A stretch of 64,000 nt of DNA from JAAYCI01 sp964369525 (lineage in GTDB: Bacteria; Bacillota; Clostridia; Oscillospirales; Ruminococcaceae), in assembly GCA_964369525.1 (NCBI GenBank), contig CAYJEW010000004.1:1-64000 (forward strand). The letters are read 5' to 3'. The position numbers and the translations under genes are program-made. Under the pieces are notes generated by a model. It searched no databases and had not been told where the DNA came from. It was given only the letters and a program-made list of their open reading frames with translations. Below, piece by piece: positions 61,120 to 64,000 of the stretch (within the stretch, counting starts at the first letter, position 1; each line of letters opens with the position of its first letter).

Positions 61120-62585
61120 GGTTTTCCTCCGTTGCTCTGCGGCTGGCCTATCTCCAGTTTTTGTTCAAACCTGCTTTTGTCTACATTTTGTGCCGGCTTC
61201 ATAGGATACTGCCCTGTAAAACACCCATCGCAAAAACTCAGCGGACACTCCGGCGCAAGACCGTTCAGCGCCTCTATCGATAGATATCCCAGCGAGTCGG
61301 CGCCTATTATTTCGCGTATCTCTTCCACCGTGTGGTTGTATGCAATAAGGTTTTCGCTAGAGTCTATGTCGGTGCCAAAATAGCACGGGTACAAAAACGG
61401 CGGACAGCTCAGCAGCATGTGCACCTCTTTTGCCCCTGCCTCACGCAAAAGCTTAATAATCTTTAGGCTGGTGGTGCCGCGCACTATAGAGTCGTCCACC
61501 ATCACCACCCGCTTGCCTGCCACCGTTGCGGCCAGTGGGTTTAGCTTTATGCGCACGTCGTTTTCGCGCTGGGCTTGGTTTGGCGCAATAAATGTGCGGC
61601 CAATATATTTGTTTTTCAAAAAGCCTATACCGTAGGGTATTCCGCTTGCCTGCGCATAGCCAAGCGCGGCGTCCAGCCCCGAGTCCGGCACGCCTATAAC
61701 AACATCTGCCTCCAGCGGGTACTCCTTCGCCAGCGCCTGCCCCGCCCTAAGGCGTGCCATGTGTACCGACGCTCCGTCCACAACCGAGTCCGGCCGCGCA
61801 AAGTACACATACTCAAACACGCACAGCGCGGTTTTTGCGCCGCAATGGGTGCGTATGCTCTTCACGCCGTCGGCTGTTACCACCACTATCTCGCCCGGCT
61901 CAATATCCCGCTCAAATACAGCGCCCACAGCATTCAGCGCGCAGCTCTCGCTGGCAAACACCACGCTGCCACCAATGCGGCCCATGCACAGCGGCCTAAA
62001 GCCCTGCGGGTCGCGCGCGGCAATAAGCTTGCGTGGGCTCATAACCAGTAGCGAGTACGCCCCGCGCAGCTTGTGCATAGCTTTTTCCACCGCTTGTTCT
62101 ATGCTGGGCTCGCTCAGGCGCGCCTCGGTAATCGCATAGGATATCACCTCGGTGTCACTGCTGGTGTGGAACATTCCCCCCTGCAGCTCTTTTTCGCGGC
62201 GCAGTTCGCTTGCGTTTACAAGGTTGCCGTTATGCGCCACCGCCATAAACCCTTTAACGTGGTTCGACACCAGCGGCTGTGCATTCGCCCTACTGCGAGC
62301 GCCTGTTGTGGCATATCGCACATGCCCCATCACAATCTGCCCGCTACCCAGCGCGCTTAATGTTTGCGCATCAAACACCTCGTTCACCAGCCCAAGGTCG
62401 CGGTGGTTTGCCACAACCCCGCGGTCGTTTACGGCAATTCCGCAACTCTCTTGCCCGCGGTGCTGCAGCGCGTAAAGCCCGTAATAACAAAGCTTTACCA
62501 CATCATCTATATCCCCTGTATCGTATGCGCCAAACACGCCGCATTCCTCGTGTGGCTTATCTGCCGCCATATACTGCCCTCTCAT
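61116..62585 (-). CDS. purF: Amidophosphoribosyltransferase
   Basis: A 489-aa enzyme making phosphoribosylamine from PRPP and glutamine, the first step of the pathway. The Ntn nucleophile is Cys15 in HEECGVFGAYD after a short propeptide, as in the Bacillus-type enzyme. The PRPP loop is VMVDDSIVRGTT, and C-terminal cysteines (CPLSFCDGCFTG) match ligands of the Fe-S cluster of this type. ATG at 62585 has AAAGGTG six bases upstream; a TTG at 62603 is less likely. Confidence 0.97.
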   Translation of the reverse strand: MRGQYMAADKPHEECGVFGAYDTGDIDDVVKLCYYGLYALQHRGQESCGIAVNDRGVVANHRDLGLVNEVFDAQTLSALGSGQIVMGHVRYATTGARSRANAQPLVSNHVKGFMAVAHNGNLVNASELRREKELQGGMFHTSSDTEVISYAITEARLSEPSIEQAVEKAMHKLRGAYSLLVMSPRKLIAARDPQGFRPLCMGRIGGSVVFASESCALNAVGAVFERDIEPGEIVVVTADGVKSIRTHCGAKTALCVFEYVYFARPDSVVDGASVHMARLRAGQALAKEYPLEADVVIGVPDSGLDAALGYAQASGIPYGIGFLKNKYIGRTFIAPNQAQRENDVRIKLNPLAATVAGKRVVMVDDSIVRGTTSLKIIKLLREAGAKEVHMLLSCPPFLYPCYFGTDIDSSENLIAYNHTVEEIREIIGADSLGYLSIEALNGLAPECPLSFCDGCFTGQYPMKPAQNVDKSRFEQKLEIGQPQSNGGKP

Positions 62586-62607
62586 GCATTCACCTTTATT
62601 CAAATTT

Positions 62608-63321
62608 TTAACCCTCGCCCATCAAGCGGCGCATAACCTCTTGGTACGCCTCTTCCACAGCGCCCATATCCCTACGGAAACGGTCTTTATCCAGCTTTTC
62701 GCCTGTTTTTGTATCCCAAAACCGGCAGGTATCGGGCGATATTTCATCTGCCAACACAATGGTGCCGTCAGCCAGGCGGCCAAACTCCAGCTTAAAGTCA
62801 ATAAGCTCTATGCCCACATCCTTCAGGTATGCGCTCAGCACCTCGTTTACCTTAAACGAATACGCCGCCAGCGTTTCCACCTCTTGCTTTGTGGCCCAGC
62901 CCATTGCGTTAATGTGGTACTCGTTCACCATAGGGTCGCCCAGCTCGTCGTTTTTGTAGCAGTACTCCAGCACGGTATGCCCAAGCTTTACACCCTCGTC
63001 AAGGCCAAGGCGTGTAGCAAGGCTACCTGCCGCAATGTTTCGCACAATTACCTCCAGCGGCACAATCTCCACCCGCTTTACCACAGTCTCGCGCTCGCTC
63101 AACTGCTTCACAAAATGTGTGGGCACGCCTTTTTGCTCCAGCATTGCCATCAAATGGTTTGTCACCTGGTTGTTAATTACGCCCTTGCCCACAATAGTGC
63201 CTTTTTTTGCGCCATTGCCCGCTGTTGCGTCGTCTTTATACTCCACAATGCACAGGTTTGCGTCCTCGGTAGCAAACACCTTTTTTGCTTTGCCTTCGTA
63301 CATCTGCTCTGCTTTTTGCAT
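62608..63321 (-). CDS. purC: SAICAR synthetase
   Basis: A 237-aa enzyme adding aspartate to CAIR. Motifs: MYEGKAKKVFAT, IVEYKDDATAGNGAKKG, EVIVRNIAAGSLATRLG, DFKLEFGRL and LADEISPDTCRFWD. ATG at 63321 has GAGGGTG six bases upstream, better than the GTG at 63330. Confidence 0.97.
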   Translation of the reverse strand: MQKAEQMYEGKAKKVFATEDANLCIVEYKDDATAGNGAKKGTIVGKGVINNQVTNHLMAMLEQKGVPTHFVKQLSERETVVKRVEIVPLEVIVRNIAAGSLATRLGLDEGVKLGHTVLEYCYKNDELGDPMVNEYHINAMGWATKQEVETLAAYSFKVNEVLSAYLKDVGIELIDFKLEFGRLADGTIVLADEISPDTCRFWDTKTGEKLDKDRFRRDMGAVEEAYQEVMRRLMGEG

Positions 63322-63358
63322 ATTAAACACCCTCTACGTTTTGTAATATATCGCTTTG

Positions 63359-63862
63359 TTATTTCTTGTTGTAAATTGTTTTCTGCAGCTCTTCGTCCTT
63401 TTTGTCTACAGCCTTTGCCATCTTGTCTTTATATTCATGTAGCTTTTGCGCCATGCTTGGCTCGGCGGTGGCCAGTATCTGCGCCGCCAGCAGCGCCGCA
63501 TTTAGCCCGGCCCCCAGCCCAACAGTGGCCACAGGTACTCCGGGCGGCATCTGCACGGTAGACAATAGCGCGTCCAGCCCGTCCACAGCGCCTCCCTTGC
63601 ACGGCAGGCCTATCACGGGCAGCACGGTGTGCGCTGCCACAACCCCCGCAAGGTGAGCCGCCATGCCTGCCACAGCAATTATCACGCCAAAGCCGTTTGC
63701 CTGTGCATCCTGTGCAAACTGCGCCGCGCGATGAGGCGTGCGGTGTGCGCTGGCCACATGTGCTTCATATTCAATTCCCAGCTCCTGCAATAGGTCCACC
63801 GCTTTTTGCACCACCGGCAAATCGCTGTCGCTTCCCATCAAAATCGCAACTTTTTTTACCAC
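63359..63862 (-). CDS. purE: 5-(carboxyamino)imidazole ribonucleotide mutase, PurE
   Basis: A 167-aa enzyme, first gene of the cluster. ILMGSDSDLPV at the start, the class I-type loop ASAHRTPHR (class II enzymes usually have Lys in place of this Arg), AVAGMAAHLAGVVAAHT and PVIGLPCK. A class I enzyme would need purK, which is not in the window. The start is GTG at 63862 with GGAGG about eight bases upstream. Confidence 0.95.
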   Translation of the reverse strand: MVKKVAILMGSDSDLPVVQKAVDLLQELGIEYEAHVASAHRTPHRAAQFAQDAQANGFGVIIAVAGMAAHLAGVVAAHTVLPVIGLPCKGGAVDGLDALLSTVQMPPGVPVATVGLGAGLNAALLAAQILATAEPSMAQKLHEYKDKMAKAVDKKDEELQKTIYNKK

Positions 63863-63955
63863 TTTTTCTGCCTCCGTCTATCTGCATTCTCACAAAAAGT
63901 AAGGCCGCAACTCGTAAAACAAGCCCGCCTGATTTTTGCCGCTATAATTACATAT

Positions 63956-63961
63956 ATTATA
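63956..63961 (-). promoter_or_regulatory. Possible -10 box of the purine cluster
   Basis: On the minus strand AGTATAAT, about 95 bases before purE. A TTGCAA lies 20 bases further upstream, which is longer than the ideal spacing. No purine riboswitch pattern is visible in the leader. Confidence 0.35.
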
Positions 63962-64000
63962 CTACCCTCTCAGGCCAAAAATTGCAAGCATGTCGCTTAA

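Noticed and set aside
63863..64000. Guanine/purine riboswitch before purE
   Set aside because: The conserved TATA...CCTA...GTTTCTACC-type core is not present in the leader.

Overview
The window reads as a scaffold from a Gram-positive (monoderm) Firmicute, most likely a Clostridia member of the Oscillospirales/Ruminococcaceae kind. Grounds: several lipoproteins with short lipobox signals, FtsEX with a PcsB/CwlO-type hydrolase, clade-II long PurL, a PurO-type IMP cyclohydrolase beside a stand-alone AICAR formyltransferase, a Prx6-type peroxiredoxin with a CoA-disulfide-reductase/rhodanese fusion, strong GGAGG ribosome sites, sigmaA-type promoters, and no LPS or outer-membrane genes. Two runs of exactly 100 N (15361-15460 and 26869-26968) are scaffold joins, so this is a draft or metagenome assembly.

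Layout. 1-2.1 kb (+): the end of a TcaA-like membrane protein and a VanY-type D,D-carboxypeptidase. 2.2-14.7 kb (-): a long co-oriented block, from upstream to downstream a CdaR/PucR-type regulator, ftsE, ftsX, an M23 murein hydrolase, an S41 PDZ protein, a GT2 glycosyltransferase, rfbA, rfbD, rfbB, proB, proA and an unknown membrane protein. 15.2-18.1 kb (+): a Met/Ser/acid-repeat lipoprotein, then a pdxY-like kinase, trmL and degV. 18.2-22.3 kb (-): ddl, murI, a DUF1934 protein, argS. 22.5-26 kb (-): CoA-disulfide reductase-rhodanese, peroxiredoxin and a Crp/Fnr regulator, with matching palindromic boxes before the first two. 26-35 kb (-): a peptide ABC transporter with M14 and S33 peptidases. 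35.4-39.4 kb (-): a radical SAM protein, tRNA-Tyr, a lipoprotein M3 peptidase, rsmA. 39.5-43.7 kb (+): recG, a 55-aa membrane protein, a 277-bp MITE-like element, a BadF-type kinase and an alkyltransferase-like protein. 43.8-50.1 kb: a GH-like/amidase_3 wall hydrolase, hflX, a C39-like protein and a cold-shock gene. 50.7-63.9 kb (-): a de novo purine cluster, purE-C-F-M-N-O-H(AICARFT)-D-L-B.

The most notable observations are: (1) purL is cut by one in-frame TAA inside a conserved motif; (2) the S41 protein of the ftsEX block has Gly where the catalytic Ser should be, with its Asp and Lys partners in place; (3) GTGAC-N3-GTCAC palindromes sit at identical -41 positions before the CoA-disulfide reductase and peroxiredoxin genes, beside a Crp/Fnr gene whose recognition helix suits GTGA, and that gene's own promoter is covered by a 53-bp palindrome; (4) a lipoprotein made largely of a Met-rich tandem repeat that broke the assembly; (5) a MITE-like element with TA-flanked terminal inverted repeats and weaker related sequence elsewhere; (6) two more nucleophile-less homologues, C39-like and MGMT-like.
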